From: Eumeta japonica
Taxonomy: Eukaryota > Arthropoda > Insecta > Lepidoptera > Psychidae
Direction of reading: 5' to 3'
Assembly: GCA_005406025.1 (NCBI GenBank)
Contig: BGZK01000182.1
Coordinates: 124,001 to 188,000 of the forward strand
DNA length: 64,000 bases
The notes under the pieces were generated by a model that saw only the letters and a list, made by a program, of their open reading frames with translations, was not told the DNA's origin and made no database searches. Of the stretch, positions 33,719 to 45,119 are shown piece after piece (within the stretch, counting starts at the first letter, position 1; each line of letters begins with the position of its first letter). The position numbers and the translations under genes were made by a program.

Positions 33719-34885
33719 CCCTCATCTGAAAGTTTATTAATTTTGTTGAAACCTACACACATAGTGTAGCACTAGTATCTGTACATTGGTACAGATACAC
33801 TGTTATATATGTAAAATAGAGAGGGGACGATAAGATAATGGTAATGTAAGAAAAAACTACGATTTTGAAAAATTCTAGTTCTCAGTCTTTCCGCGCGCGC
33901 AGATCTCTGAAATTACTGATTAACCCTTAATACTGTTTAAACTAAACAGATAAAATTTCACTTGGAGCAAAATGTGGAGCATTCTATTAAAATTGGATGT
34001 CCAGAAAAATGTTATCCGCACTTAAAGACTTAGGCCGAGAAGTTATATAGTAAACGTTCAACAGAAAAAAGAACTAAAACTTACACTCGACCTCCTCTGA
34101 TCACAGCGCGCTTGACTTATTAGACAACGGGAAGTAATCGAGGACGGGACCGGCGGCTTCATTATCTAAAAGCAATCGATTTCTGATTTCGCACGATTTT
34201 AAAATTATTTTAGTCATTCCCGAGTTGATATTTCGAAATGCCAATTGTCTTTCTACTAACAGTATTGCCTTACAATGAAACCACTAAATTATCAAAATAT
34301 AATTTAATCGCATATTTGAATTCAAAAGCCGTTGGGAATCGCGATTTTGTAATTATTGGTATCGGAATCATGATCACCGACGATGGTGTTGTGAACTCCG
34401 TCTTTCTGCTTGTACCGACTTGCCGCACTTTAATCGTGACAGAGTTCTGCGACACCATGTAACGCAGGTCGCTTTATCGGTAAGCACATACAAAAAAACA
34501 ACGACAGACCAACTTTAGCCGCACTCGTTTATACTTCATCGACACGCACGCGCACGCGCGCACAAACAAGCATACACAACTCAATCAACACCCGGCTGTA
34601 CGTGTAGGTCTTTCATATTACGATCTCCGAAATCTCCAAGGATACTTCCATCTCAGGGTACGTCACTTGGTGGCTTTCAAGCTGTGCTGTAAATAGCCTT
34701 TTCTGCGCCCTGTGCGAGCTTCTATAACTGCGCCCTTGTTTTTTTTTTAGATATAGGCACCCTAGCTAGAGCAATGCTATGTATAAACCTACTTTATTTC
34801 ATTCAGGGTGATAAAATAAAGCACAAGGACTTTGGTGTTGGTGGACCAATTATCTAATATTTTGAAAGAAAAATCAATTTTTTTA
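33719..34885. other. Non-coding; short (ACGC)n tract at about 34541-34568
   Basis: No gene recognised. Frames 34238-34462 (plus) and 34270-34458 (minus) overlap each other and neither is familiar. A small CGCACGCGCACGCGCGCACA microsatellite is present. Confidence 0.45.
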
Positions 34886-34889
34886 AAGA

Positions 34890-35020
34890 ACTAGAACTGA
34901 TGTGGGCAAACAAGCGGACGAGCTATTTAAGTGGACCCTTCGCCTATTATACCATCCACTGTGTGTCACTCATTAAAACTCAAACGCAAGTTAACTAGTG
35001 CAAATGCGTTGCCCACCCTG
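34890..35020 (+). repeat. Dispersed short repeat family A, diverged copy
   Basis: GTGGGCAAACAAGCGGACGA followed by GCTATTTAAGTGG, CCATCCACTGTGTGTC, and then GTGCAAATGCGTTGCCCACC matches the frame of family A (GGCAAACGAGC...; ...GCGTTGCC...). It is the most diverged of the four. Confidence 0.45.
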
Positions 35021-35324
35021 ATGCTTAAGATCTAATTTTTGGGCCACTTTGGTCTTCATATTTCTATAATAAAATAACACCCTGTGAAGTTTCAGTAAAC
35101 TGTAAATTTATTTAATTTTAAGTACTAGGAAGGTAGCATAATATAAATTGCATTTAAGTATAAATTGGTGAAAAAACGTTTCGACTCAAGCACTAGGAGC
35201 GCAACGGGAACCTATCAGGAACAAACTGAAAAATAATAGCCCTGCCTGGTCTGGCCATTCTTGCGCCCCCAGAGTCTACGCCCTGTGCCCGGGCACCGGT
35301 GGCACCGCCCTATTTACGGCACTA

Positions 35325-35462
35325 CTTTCAAGAATCTGCCATCTCAAGGCGTCGATGTTCTCTTCGGTTGCGACGGTTCCTGGACGTCCTTGACGTGGTT
35401 CGTGCCTGAGGTTGGTGTGACTCCGCTGGACGACTGATCGTAGACTTCTTGAAAAGTCATTA
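35325..35462 (-). mobile_element. Mariner-like transposase N-terminal fragment
   Basis: On the minus strand the sequence reads HTNLRHEPRQGRPGTVATEE followed by NIDALRWQILES. This is the linker after the first helix-turn-helix of mariner transposases (family form: ...DEPRxGRPxTxVTEENIDAVRxxI). It is short, with no catalytic region, and flanked by unrelated DNA. It is too short to assign a subfamily. Confidence 0.55.
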
Positions 35463-36600
35463 TCAATATTAAGTAGATTTTAATCACGCATGAATGTTGT
35501 AAAGTTCATTGAAATCCATTCATTTTTTTTTTGAGAGATGATAGCGAATGAAAAGATTTCATAAAAAAGTTTTCTCCTAACATTTTTATTTTTTTTAAAT
35601 ATCGACTTTTAAAATGAAAACTATTTTTGACTTGACATCCAACAGTTGCGCCAAACAACGCAAATCACGTGGAAATCGATTACACTAACTAAAAAGATAT
35701 TGTTATCCTAAAATTTTCAAAAATATTCATTTTCACAATACCTTCTAGTCTTCTAGAATAAATCTTAAACGGCATTCCATTTAATTTTTTAGTTAAAAAA
35801 ACTGCATAGACTGCCATAAGCCTAGTTTAATTCGGTTTCTTTTTATATCTTTGACAATATATTCGATTAATAAGAAGATTTTTTTTTATATTCACAATAA
35901 TTGCGAAAGAAAATGCTTATGATAATATGAGCAAGATTGTTTTCGTCTTTTCCTATCTTGAAAATAATATCTTTAGAACAATTCGAAAGGTGGAGCTGGT
36001 GTGTGAGGTCAAATCTTGCCTAGATTTTTTTTTTGATAAATACAAAAGAAATGTATTTTATGATAGTACCAAGTCGTTGAAGCGAACCCTAATTGCATTT
36101 AGTGGGTTTTGAGAATTATATGATTCAGTGAGTACTCGCATAATTTATTTTTCGCTCGAATCAGAATAGGCAAAGGAGCTTTCTAAGTTTTTCCAATTAC
36201 GTTCTCATCCTCTGCCGCCTTAAGCGGGATTGCAGCAGGGATTACCAATTACAAGAATATTAACGTCGACGCGGGCGAGCCACGGGCCAATTATGAAAGC
36301 CTTGAGGCGAATGAAACGAAACCACAGTCAAAAGTTATATAAAACTTAATTCTCTGTCTTGTTTTGCCATTTTAATGAGAAAATTAAGAACCCAAACTAA
36401 CCGTCGGAATTTTTTATTTTTTTTGTTAATTTTATTTATTGTATACAGGCCCACCGTGCGTTTAAATTTGTAAAAAATTTATTTGCTTTAATTAATAAGG
36501 AACTTTAAAATACACGACCGTGTCAAAGTGTATGTGCACTTGTTAAACCGCATTGCTATCCATTGCATCACGGATTATCTCTAATAGTAAGGTTGTTAAG
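35463..36600. other. Non-coding; possible conserved patch at 36170-36310
   Basis: No gene recognised. The patch CTTAAGCGGGATTGCAGCAG, GGATTACCAATTACAAG, GTCGACGCGGGCGAGCC and CCAATTATG has mixed composition and homeodomain-type cores. Its function is unknown. Confidence 0.35.
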
Positions 36601-36609
36601 GCTGATTTT

Positions 36610-36885
36610 CATCATCGTACGTACCCTGTCCTAATCTTTTTAATTCACATCAAGGAGCTTAGTCGGTCCGGACCGATGGCTTAATGTGCCCTCGGAGGCA
36701 CTCAGGGAATGTTTTCATTGGACTCAAATTAAAAACTCATCATTGGATTCACGCGTGGTTAACATGGAACGTGGTACTTTCTAGTTTGAAAGCAATGTTC
36801 TGGCCATTGAGTCACTCTAGTAGGTACGGGATTAAACCATAATCTTCGTACTGCCTGGCCCTATACATCTTGGGTGCCTCACCAC
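36610..36885 (-). repeat. tRNA-derived SINE-like repeat, diverged
   Basis: Minus-strand reading: GAGTGACTCAATGGCCAGAA (A-box-like), TGCTTTCAAACTAGAAAGTA, then GAGTGCCTCCGAGGGCACAT, TAAGCCATCGGTCCGGACCG. The last phrases are equivalent to the CCTCGAAGAACACGTTAAGC, CGTCAGTCCCGG body of the SINE at 33.46 kb. The B box is decayed. Confidence 0.55.
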
Positions 36886-38357
36886 CTCACATGCGTATAG
36901 AAGAACTATAAACCTTTTGCGACCTTCGATTCTCTAATCGAGATTAGAACAGAGTTTCATAAAAACGTTTTTCCTTCGCTATCAGGAAAGTCAGTAATAA
37001 ATCATCTTACAAAGGGAGGACATAAATTAGCCGCGATAAAGACGTGAAAAAAATTGAACTTCCCGCATCGAATCTACAGAATATCTATAATTCTCCGTCG
37101 GCCACCCAAATAACAAATTCCCTCACGTACCGGGAGACCTTGATCCCTGGCCTTATCGATTCGGAAGGTTGTAAACTTTAGGAAGATCTATCGAACACCG
37201 CTCACGTCTGACCCTAAAGAACGATGTGATAGGAGATACTTGGCTATGCAAAGGAATATGAAATTAATCTTACATTCGGAATGCAAATTGAAAATTTTTA
37301 GAATATAATAAAACAACATTTTCCAAGGGCGACACCAGTCGCATGGGTAGAATATACATTCCTTTTTAGATTTACGTTGCTAAATAACTTGTTAGGCGGT
37401 GTAGAAAATACCTATGCTCATTTTTAAATTAGATTAAAAGCAATGCAGGTCCACAAATCTTTGGTACGAACACAAAAGAGGACATTCACTTTCAGTAGTA
37501 ATTACTGTTTTAATGTCATACTTCTTTTGGCGCATTAGAAAAATCTAGTCAGAGCGTATTTTGAGTGTGTGACGCAAGTGACGTGACGATGTAACACACG
37601 GTTATGTGTTCGATTACGTATCAGTTGGTCGCTAAAGCAAATAAGTAATAAATCATGTATTGTAAACAAAAAAATAATATTGAGCTGTAATGAATATGAA
37701 TTGAAAGAAAAGTTAATTCGAAATATAAAATGAATGGGGCTTTGTTTGATTTTATGAATAGTAAAAGTATTATACGAAAAACGCATTTGGCCATAACTGG
37801 ATGGCCAAATGGTTATGGATGTTCATTTCTGTTAGACCTAGCGTAAGCTAGGTCTAATGAAATGAAAAATGAAAGTAGAATTAATATAGTGGAGATGTGA
37901 CACCTGCGTTTGTGAAATATCTTTGATAAGCACATGTTGGAATAGTGATATGAAAGAACAATGTGACGGATGGTGATGGATATCAGTGCATCATGACACG
38001 TATACAATGATTGTACAAGATGGAAATCTGTTATTTTGGCCAAATTTTTTGGAAAATAGGCATGAGTATATAAAAAAAATATATGAATTTATATGCAAGA
38101 ATTTTTATTTTTATTTATGCAAGACTGATATTTGATATTGCGAATATTGTTGCTCATATTCACAAAGAGCTATGTACACTCCACCGTACATTTATTATTT
38201 ATTGCAAAAATTGTGTATCAAGATTTACATACGTTTATGTCAGCTATCAATCAATCATCAATCACTAGAGTTATATTTTTAATGACACATTAAATAGTAC
38301 AAATAAGAGACATTCTTGATTTTTCATAATTTTAATTCACCAAAAACAATTATTTTT
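36886..38357. other. Non-coding; small hairpin at 37832-37857
   Basis: No gene recognised. TTAGACCTAGC-GTAA-GCTAGGTCTAA is a perfect 11-bp-arm hairpin. The segment 37080-37200 is GC-balanced and may be single copy. Confidence 0.45.
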
Positions 38358-38808
38358 TGACGTGACAACGTCTTAAATTAGGTTGCGGCTGGGAGTCACT
38401 TTGAAAAAGTGTAACGCTCGGTAACGTAACGATGAGTCACCGAACGAGAGAGAGGCCCGCCGAATGCCTTGCGTCTCTCTCCACTCAACTATGATCGGTC
38501 TGCCGCGCACTAGAGAATTAGTGCATAGCTTGCAAATGTATTGCAAGTTATTGTATGTATATTTGTATATAAATACGTATGTATGTGTAAAGGTAAAAAT
38601 AAAATTTTGTTAATATGAAATTCAGTGCGAGATTCTTTGTATAAATTAATGTTTTAAATATAATTCTTTGTATAAATAAATGTTTTAAATTGTTACTATT
38701 ATTTCATCCTTCTTCCTACTATACGAATGAATATTCACATTAAAATGATTTTACCATTCAAAGTCGTTGTCACGTAAAACTTTCGCCCGTATACCGACTT
38801 TACAGGCA
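38358..38808 (+). repeat. ~455-bp repeat of unknown class, copy 1
   Basis: One of three nearly identical copies in the window (others 45968-46419 plus, 60569-61027 minus). It begins TGACGTGACAACGTCTTAAA and ends GTATACCGACTTTACAGGCA. Near both ends ACGTGACAACG occurs in inverted orientation. Inside are a short tandem duplication of TTCTTTGTATAAAT(T/A)AATG (about 31-bp period) and an AAATAAA sequence. Boundaries fit a TG...CA LTR-like element, but no convincing target duplication or partner was found. The subterminal inverted repeats would fit a non-autonomous DNA element. Differences among copies are a few substitutions and 1-6-base indels. Confidence 0.9.
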
Positions 38809-39425
38809 TTTATTTACGCCAACTTCTTACTTGCTTAAAAAGCTCCATACAAGTTTTTTTCAAATATTTTGCGTGTCTTTGCAAACACTACAGCTATCTA
38901 TAAACGAATGATATTTACTAAGTGAACTTAATTCCATGTATGTATATACGACTGCAGTTAGCTTGAGTTCAACTTAAACATACACTTTAACTACGAATTA
39001 TAAAAATACGTACACTAATTTAAGGGTTAGCTGTTCGGATAGAAATTCTTCATGATTGCTCCATATTCATACGTCTGTATGTGTGTCACAGTCATTCTAA
39101 TCAGATACTGTTCGGTGTATAATCTTTAAAATGTAACATATACATCCTTAAATTGATGCGCGATTCCCTGTACGTAATCCCTGGGTGGTGCTTAATCTCT
39201 TTTTTGTAACTCTTTGTGTGGGATGTGGTCGAATAATATTTAAGAAATATCACGATTTATATTGATAGTTCCCCAAATGAGATTTCGTTTTCTAAATATT
39301 TTGCTCTAAATCAGTTTTTTTTTTGGCTACACTTTATACAAAATAATACTGTCTCTTACGCTTACGCAAAAATCCTTTCCCTTAAGTTTCAACAACTGTT
39401 CTGAGTGATATTTTATTGTTTGAGG
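38809..39425. other. AT-rich non-coding
   Basis: No feature recognised. Confidence 0.5.
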
Positions 39426-39429
39426 TGTT

Positions 39430-39745
39430 AATTTCTGGAAATTCATAATAGACTTTTGCCTGCAACATGCGGCATGCAACTCACCGCTGACCCTCGAATC
39501 TGCCTGTCCACTACGAATCTCTATCCAAAGAATTGAATATTGATTCCAGAGGATTGACAGATATCGAACGCCTAAGCAAGTTTTAATTTTATTTTTTATA
39601 ATTATCTTAGTCCGCTCATCGTTATAATGATAATTTCTACGTACGTTTCATGCCAACCAGACACATCCTCAGAAAAATGCAGACATTCACATCCACCAGG
39701 GTGTAAGGACTGTTAAAAACAACCGACAAATACGAATACAACCTT
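39430..39745 (-). mobile_element. Penelope-associated 3' sequence, second copy
   Basis: This segment is the reverse complement of 49140-49460 over about 300 bases: TTTTGCCTGCAACATGC, CAACTCACCGCTGACCCTCG, AAGAATTGAATATTGATTC, GTTTCATGCCAACCAGACAC and AACAACCGACA. The other copy lies immediately downstream of a Penelope-like GIY-YIG coding fragment. I therefore read both as the 3' non-coding or pseudo-LTR part of that element. No coding part is seen next to this copy. Confidence 0.6.
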
Positions 39746-42150
39746 GTTAAGTTCTGAGTTGTACGATGCAGCTTATGGTACTATCCATATTATTACGAAA
39801 TGATACTATAAAAATTATCTAAGCAATTTAGGATCAACCGGACTACTACCGATTAGGGTCATACATTACCGCATCAACTTTAACCAAACCGTAATAAGAA
39901 GTAGTCATTAATCATAGAAGCTAGGCCGTTTCTAATATCTCGTGGTTTTTGTGTGCGATAAGAAGTTTTCTCTGTTCTTGTACGATGTTTGTGTACGTGC
40001 TGTAAGCTATATAATTATAAATAATAGACGGAGATAGGTAAGATAGGAAATATTATTTTCCTCTAGGTCCGCGAATGAATTTTCTCGAACGCCCGTGTTG
40101 TGTTGCCCGAATTGATTTTAAATGACACATTTCTAAAAACAGTGTAAAAGACAAAATCTTTCGATTTGTTATAGCACGTGAAACTTGGAAAATTTTCAAA
40201 GCTCAAATAATCATTCGAAATGTATGTGAAAATTTTTCATATCTATAGAAAACTTTTTTGCTAATGTACTTTATGCATAATGGTCAAAAACTCGAGTGTA
40301 AGACAAAAGCCTCAAATATTGAAGAAATTCATATCAACAACGCCTTACCAGTCAATTCGTAAACACAGTGTATGAATAATGTACCCAACACAATAAAAAA
40401 GACAAAAATTTTGTATGAATTACTCCGTCTTAATCCACTCATCCAACATTATGTGACCAAATAAAAATTCAAAGTTAGACAATATATTCAGCAATTTTAT
40501 TTACAATAATGATACTTCGTTTAGTGATAACAAAAAAGTTTGAGTGAGATTTAAAAAAATATGCAGTAGTTAACGTAATAGGTAATTGCATAAAATTTTC
40601 TCTGTTGACGTTTAACTTGTACTTGACGGGCTTTTAAGCGGCGAACACAAAAATGGAAGACGAAAATTAAAATTGAACTTGATAAATTATTTTAAAAATA
40701 ATGAAGTTATTCTTCTTAAGAACAGGGCAACAACGTCATGCCATCATTTTTAAATTATAATATTAACTTCGGCATTTATGTCGTTTAAAAAGAATTTGTT
40801 TTATTTCTTAGCAGAATTTTAATAAGAAGCGTACCTTTGACTCATTTAACGAAAAGTTGTTTTAAGAAATTCTGTTTTCACTTGCGTTAATTGAGTTGTG
40901 AATACCTCTCGCGTATGATTTCCTTAAATGCTTTTACTTTAAAAATATTTGTGATTTACAATCATAACTGAACTCTATCTAAGTTCGAAAGATTTCTAAA
41001 TTAAGTCTTTAGAATTTAGAAAATAAAAGTTAGAAAACTCTTTTTTTAGACACTTCACTTAGAAACTCTTCAGAAAATAGAGTTTCTTAATGAAGTCAAA
41101 TCGTTAATTCTATATTTTGTAATCCTATATTTTGGCATTCTAGAAGTCGTCTCAAAAGTTTCATGAGATCTCATGTCCTTTGTCTTAAGATATTCGAGGT
41201 CAAAACTTGCAAAAATCGATTTCTCTTTCAAATATCCCGATTTCTGTCGCTCTGATGATTTCGACATTTATTGCAAAAAAAAAAAAATAAAAGCACAAAA
41301 TCCTCTACAGATTTTGTTCTGAACAATATTATTTGATTTTTAAATGTTTTTTTTTTTTAATTGAACGCGAAGAACGCGCGGTACACAGCCGTATACAGTG
41401 TAATGCGTGTTCTGTAACATTTGCAAAACACCGAGTTTTGCTATCTTATACGTCGGATATTTTGAGGCGATACGAGATTGTATGATACTCTTATGACAAA
41501 TTTTAGAGTGCCCAAATAAAGGTTTGGTACAAACTTCCAGCTTATTTTCTCTCAATCAGAGGCAAAACTCTTAATATGAGTGGATTATAATAGACGCTGT
41601 AATTAATCTATTACCGATAATTTTAAACACATAATAAACCCGTGAAGGCGACATGTCTGTACATTAAAGATGTTCAAGAACAACTTATCGCAGTATTACT
41701 AGCGTTGACAAAATAGATTACAATGGGTTTTAGATTTTATCTTTTGTCTGTCTGTGCATTTATTCGGAACTTGATGAAATTTGGTATGGTGTCAGATTAT
41801 ACTTTAAAGTGACATATATGTTAGTTTTCATCCCATTTTTCTGCTTTTCTTGTTGAATACACATATTGTAGTAGCGGACCTAGGCCTTCGTGCTTAGTTT
41901 CACAAATGAGGTTTCGCGTTCGATTTAAAATTATAGAGTAGAATAGAATATTAGAATCCGCTCTCGCGAAGAATAAGTGAATAAGCTGTAGATTGGAAAA
42001 ATAGAGGAAAAGGGGACTAGGGCTGATGCCAAGTGCTTTAGCTTCAATAGTGATAGAAGAGTGGATTGTTATATGTAATTTAATTAAAGATCATATTAAA
42101 TTTCACGAGGAGAAATACTGAAGAACCGATTAATAAATATATTATTAAAA
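39746..42150. other. AT-rich non-coding
   Basis: No gene recognised. At 41690-41800 GTCTGTCTGTGCATTTATTC and GAACTTGATGAAATTTGG suggest a decayed fragment of a LINE-tail-type dispersed repeat. The minus-strand frames at 41070-41267 and 41340-41555 are not recognisable. Confidence 0.45.
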
Positions 42151-42156
42151 ATAAAT

Positions 42157-42192
42157 AATCTTAAATTGAAAATACTTTTTCAATTTAAGATT
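42157..42192. repeat. Perfect hairpin, 16-bp arms
   Basis: AATCTTAAATTGAAAA - TACT - TTTTCAATTTAAGATT. No poly-U-type terminator meaning is implied in a eukaryotic genome. It could be the end of a foldback element. Confidence 0.9.
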
Positions 42193-42680
42193 AATATATC
42201 AATACTTGAATTCTTGGACTTCATCAAAGGTCCTAAAGGTACGCAACCCTGGACTACGCCCTACAATATGTATAAAGTGTCTAAAATCATTATCTCTTAA
42301 ATAATCCAGATGTAGCAATATGTTTAACAAAATATATAAAGAACTTTAACTGGACCTAATTGTTTCCCCATAAACAAAATATTGTAGTTTTTCTTTAGTC
42401 ACTATTAAGTATTATTGTTTATAACATACAAGCTCGTCCCTATTTCACAAAGGGATAGGCAGATAACACAGATCTTCGTTTGGTATGATACTTACATATG
42501 TTTCTTTTACTAACATTCTTCATAACTTTACTAACATTCATCAATTGTTTCATACTAATATATGAGATTCAGATATTTAATTTAGCATTTCTTCAAGTAT
42601 GGAACCAATATGGCCGGCATGAATTTTTCTTAAGGGCCCCTTGCCAACTCTTTTTTATGTTTTGTATATACCTATTGAAA
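42193..42680. other. AT-rich non-coding
   Basis: No gene recognised. CGTCCCTATTTCACAAAGGG at about 42433 may be the mirror image of a LINE 3' end (compare 46845-46935), but it is too decayed to claim. Confidence 0.45.
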
Positions 42681-42684
42681 TCAA

Positions 42685-42850
42685 CCGGAATCTAGATTGA
42701 AACTAAAATCAAAGTCGGGACCAAAATTAGTATTGAGAGCGGGAACAAGACCGTGCTCATTCTTGACCGTTTGATCGGTCAATACTTATGACAGATGAAA
42801 GTATTCATTAGATGTCTAAACGAGTGGAGCCACGGACGAAAGCTAGTTAA
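42685..42850 (+). repeat. Hexamer-minisatellite element copy with 3' terminus
   Basis: GGAATCTAGATTGAAAC, AAAGTCGGGACCAAAATTAG, GAGCGGGAACAAGACC is the minisatellite. It is followed about 60 bases on by CGAGTGGAGCCACGGACGAA and AGCTAGT. That terminal phrase is the typical end (GCGAGCGGAGCC(G/A)CGGGCGAAAGCTAGT) of a lepidopteran repeat family known to me. The 77-codon frame through it is incidental. Confidence 0.55.
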
Positions 42851-44025
42851 TAATGATCACACAGATCGACAAGACTCTGACTATGGAAACCCAAATACTG
42901 TTGTTCAATTTCTAATCCGTTTGTTTAATTTTGTCCCAGGACATTACGTTAATAAGAGCATTAAAAAAACATACCCTAATCATATACCTACCTGTACGAT
43001 ACTTTTTACTCCCTTTGTGTTTAAATAATTGCTTTAGTTTTACCCAATTTCTGAAGTAACGCAGTACTGCGATAGTTATCACAACCGTGATCCGATGGTA
43101 AATTTGATTTTTTTATAAAAAACTTATACAGAAATACGGGATGAGGGCAGGAACTACAGAAAACCGTCAGCATTTCTACACAGACACCATAGGAAACCTA
43201 AAAGGTTTTCTGGAATGTTCGGATAGCGATAGATTTAAAGACGGCTATTAATTTACAGAACAATCAATCAGCGCCGGTCGATAGAAGTAAACTATTATTA
43301 CAATCCGTTAAATCATAAGTCTGCCTAGGCGATCCGGGCGAAGCTCGTCAAGCGTTCTATCGGTCGCAGCTGTTAAAATTACAATCACGTTTCGTTTTGT
43401 TTTAATTAACACTTGCATCAATAAAAACATACGCATGTTTTTTTTAATGTATATTATATAATATTATAATAAACAACTGTGATTGCACACTTTACAAATA
43501 CAACAAACGACGTCCTTCGAATTGAAATTAAAATAAGTATACACCTCCCTTCTGACCTCAGTTCCTAAAACTAACTCCTCAATTATAATTTAACTCCTAA
43601 AACTCTCCAGATACTTTTAGCGCATCAAATTATCGACACAACAAATTATGAATACGATTTACAATTTTAAATGAAACTAAATACAGACTTTCTCCAATTT
43701 AGTCCCAATGGCGTTCCATTTTATTTTTTATACGAGATACTAAAATAAAACGAATAGATTGCATATCTACTTCAAACCAATAAAAAGTTGAAACGCCTCA
43801 CAGTAAAAGAGAAAGTTCTTTCCTTATTAAGGGGGTCCTCCATTATCATAAAACAAAGTGTAAGTGCCTTAAGACGCTGAAAGGGTAAAAGTTTAAATAG
43901 CATTCATGTTTATCGTTAACATTATTCTTTTTTTAATAAAAAAAAAAACAAATATATTCGTAACTAGATTGCCTGAAGCACTGAAGAACAATGAAAACTT
44001 CAGTTTGATTTTTTAATAATATTTT
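42851..44025. other. AT-rich non-coding
   Basis: No feature recognised. Confidence 0.45.
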
Positions 44026-44029
44026 TAAA

Positions 44030-44225
44030 GGGTAAACGACCCTGCGGGTCGGCAGAGAGTAGAAGTTCACCGTCGTCCATTGACACTTGCAATCCCAAAG
44101 AAGTCACCAGAAGGTTGCCGACCTTTCGTATTAGCGGGGGAGTAGAAGGAAGAGGCGGAGGACACCGCAGGACGGCTCGCCAGTGACCTCTAAGGTGATC
44201 ACTAGGTGATCCCTACAGTGGAATA
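44030..44225 (+). repeat. Dispersed short repeat family A, copy 3
   Basis: GGTAAACGACCCTGCGGGTC, GGCAGAGAGTAGAAGTTCAC, CGTCGTCCATTGACACTTGC, AATCCCAAAGAAGTCACC and GGTTGCCGACCTTTCGTATT reproduce the order seen on the minus strand at 3073-3390 and at 50490-50800. Confidence 0.65.
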
Positions 44226-44289
44226 TATTTTCCTATCAATTCATTATTATTTAGAAACATGCTAGTTTGATATTGTTGTTATTTTTATA

Positions 44290-44450
44290 TAAGGTTTATC
44301 ACCCCACTCAGAAACATACCCGCCCACAATATCACAAACGTCGGATTACGTCAAAAACTCATTGGTCAATTAGCCCGTTGTCGGGATCGAATCCAATGTC
44401 TTTTGGTCCGAAGTCGATGCTCTCAACCGCTGACCCATCAATGTTCATTA
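44290..44450 (-). repeat. tRNA-related SINE-like sequence
   Basis: Minus-strand reading: GATGGGTCAGCGGTTGAGAG (A-box-like), CATCGACTTCGGACCAAAAG, ATTGGATTCGATCCCGACAA (B box GGATTCGATCC), then CGGGCTAATTGACCAATGAG, TTTTTGACGTAATCCGACG. The A and B boxes are properly spaced. No acceptor stem, so it is not a tRNA gene. Its body differs from the SINE at 33.46 kb. Confidence 0.55.
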
Positions 44451-45100
44451 TGATATTAATATCCATTAATTGGAACGAACGATTACATTATTTTAGATAG
44501 TTAGTGGACCACTTCTTACCTAAAAGCCTGTTGCGGAACTCGTTTATAGAATAGCGTTTATAGCTGAATTTTCATCTTTCATGTATCATCGGTCACATCG
44601 TCAGCCGTGATACTGATTTCTTTCCCAATTTTTATTCCGGTCCAATATGTCCAGTACAATCTCGGGTTTGAGCTGGATCCTTTCTTGAACATTGCTGTTC
44701 CGATAACTGATTGCATTAAAAAAAGAAAAGAACTCATTATATGTTTACGGCATCGAAGCTGTGGGCAATAATTTTTTATAGATTATTAATTAAATGTTAT
44801 TCTGATGTATAAGCTATATAGATATGAAATTACATAAAAATCCGTACAGTACTTCATTTCGTGAAATAATGATAAACATGAATCCAACCTCAAAAAGTTT
44901 CGCGTTTAAAAGTAGGACAGAAAGTCTTTAATACAACAGGAAATGTATTAGATGAGATGACACTTAAAATTTTTAGAACTGGCCACTAAGAAACAGTAAA
45001 AAAGAAATATAAGTTTTTAAAATAAAACTCTTTGCCAACCTTATTATGTATATTGTATACATCTGCCATTTGTTTTTACGAATTGGGGACAAAAGGAAAA
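44451..45100. other. Non-coding
   Basis: Only a short GGTCC/CTCGGG-type tract at about 44625-44690, possibly a decayed hexamer-minisatellite copy. Nothing else. Confidence 0.4.
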
Positions 45101-45119
45101 TTGTTCGCCTAACGTCAAC

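Noticed and set aside
38358..38808. Calling the ~455-bp repeat a solo LTR
   Set aside because: TG...CA ends fit, but 4-6-base target duplications are not visible at any of the three copies and the ends carry inverted subterminal motifs, so the class is left open.
44300..44450. Possible tRNA gene on the minus strand
   Set aside because: Same reasoning: promoter boxes without a cloverleaf.
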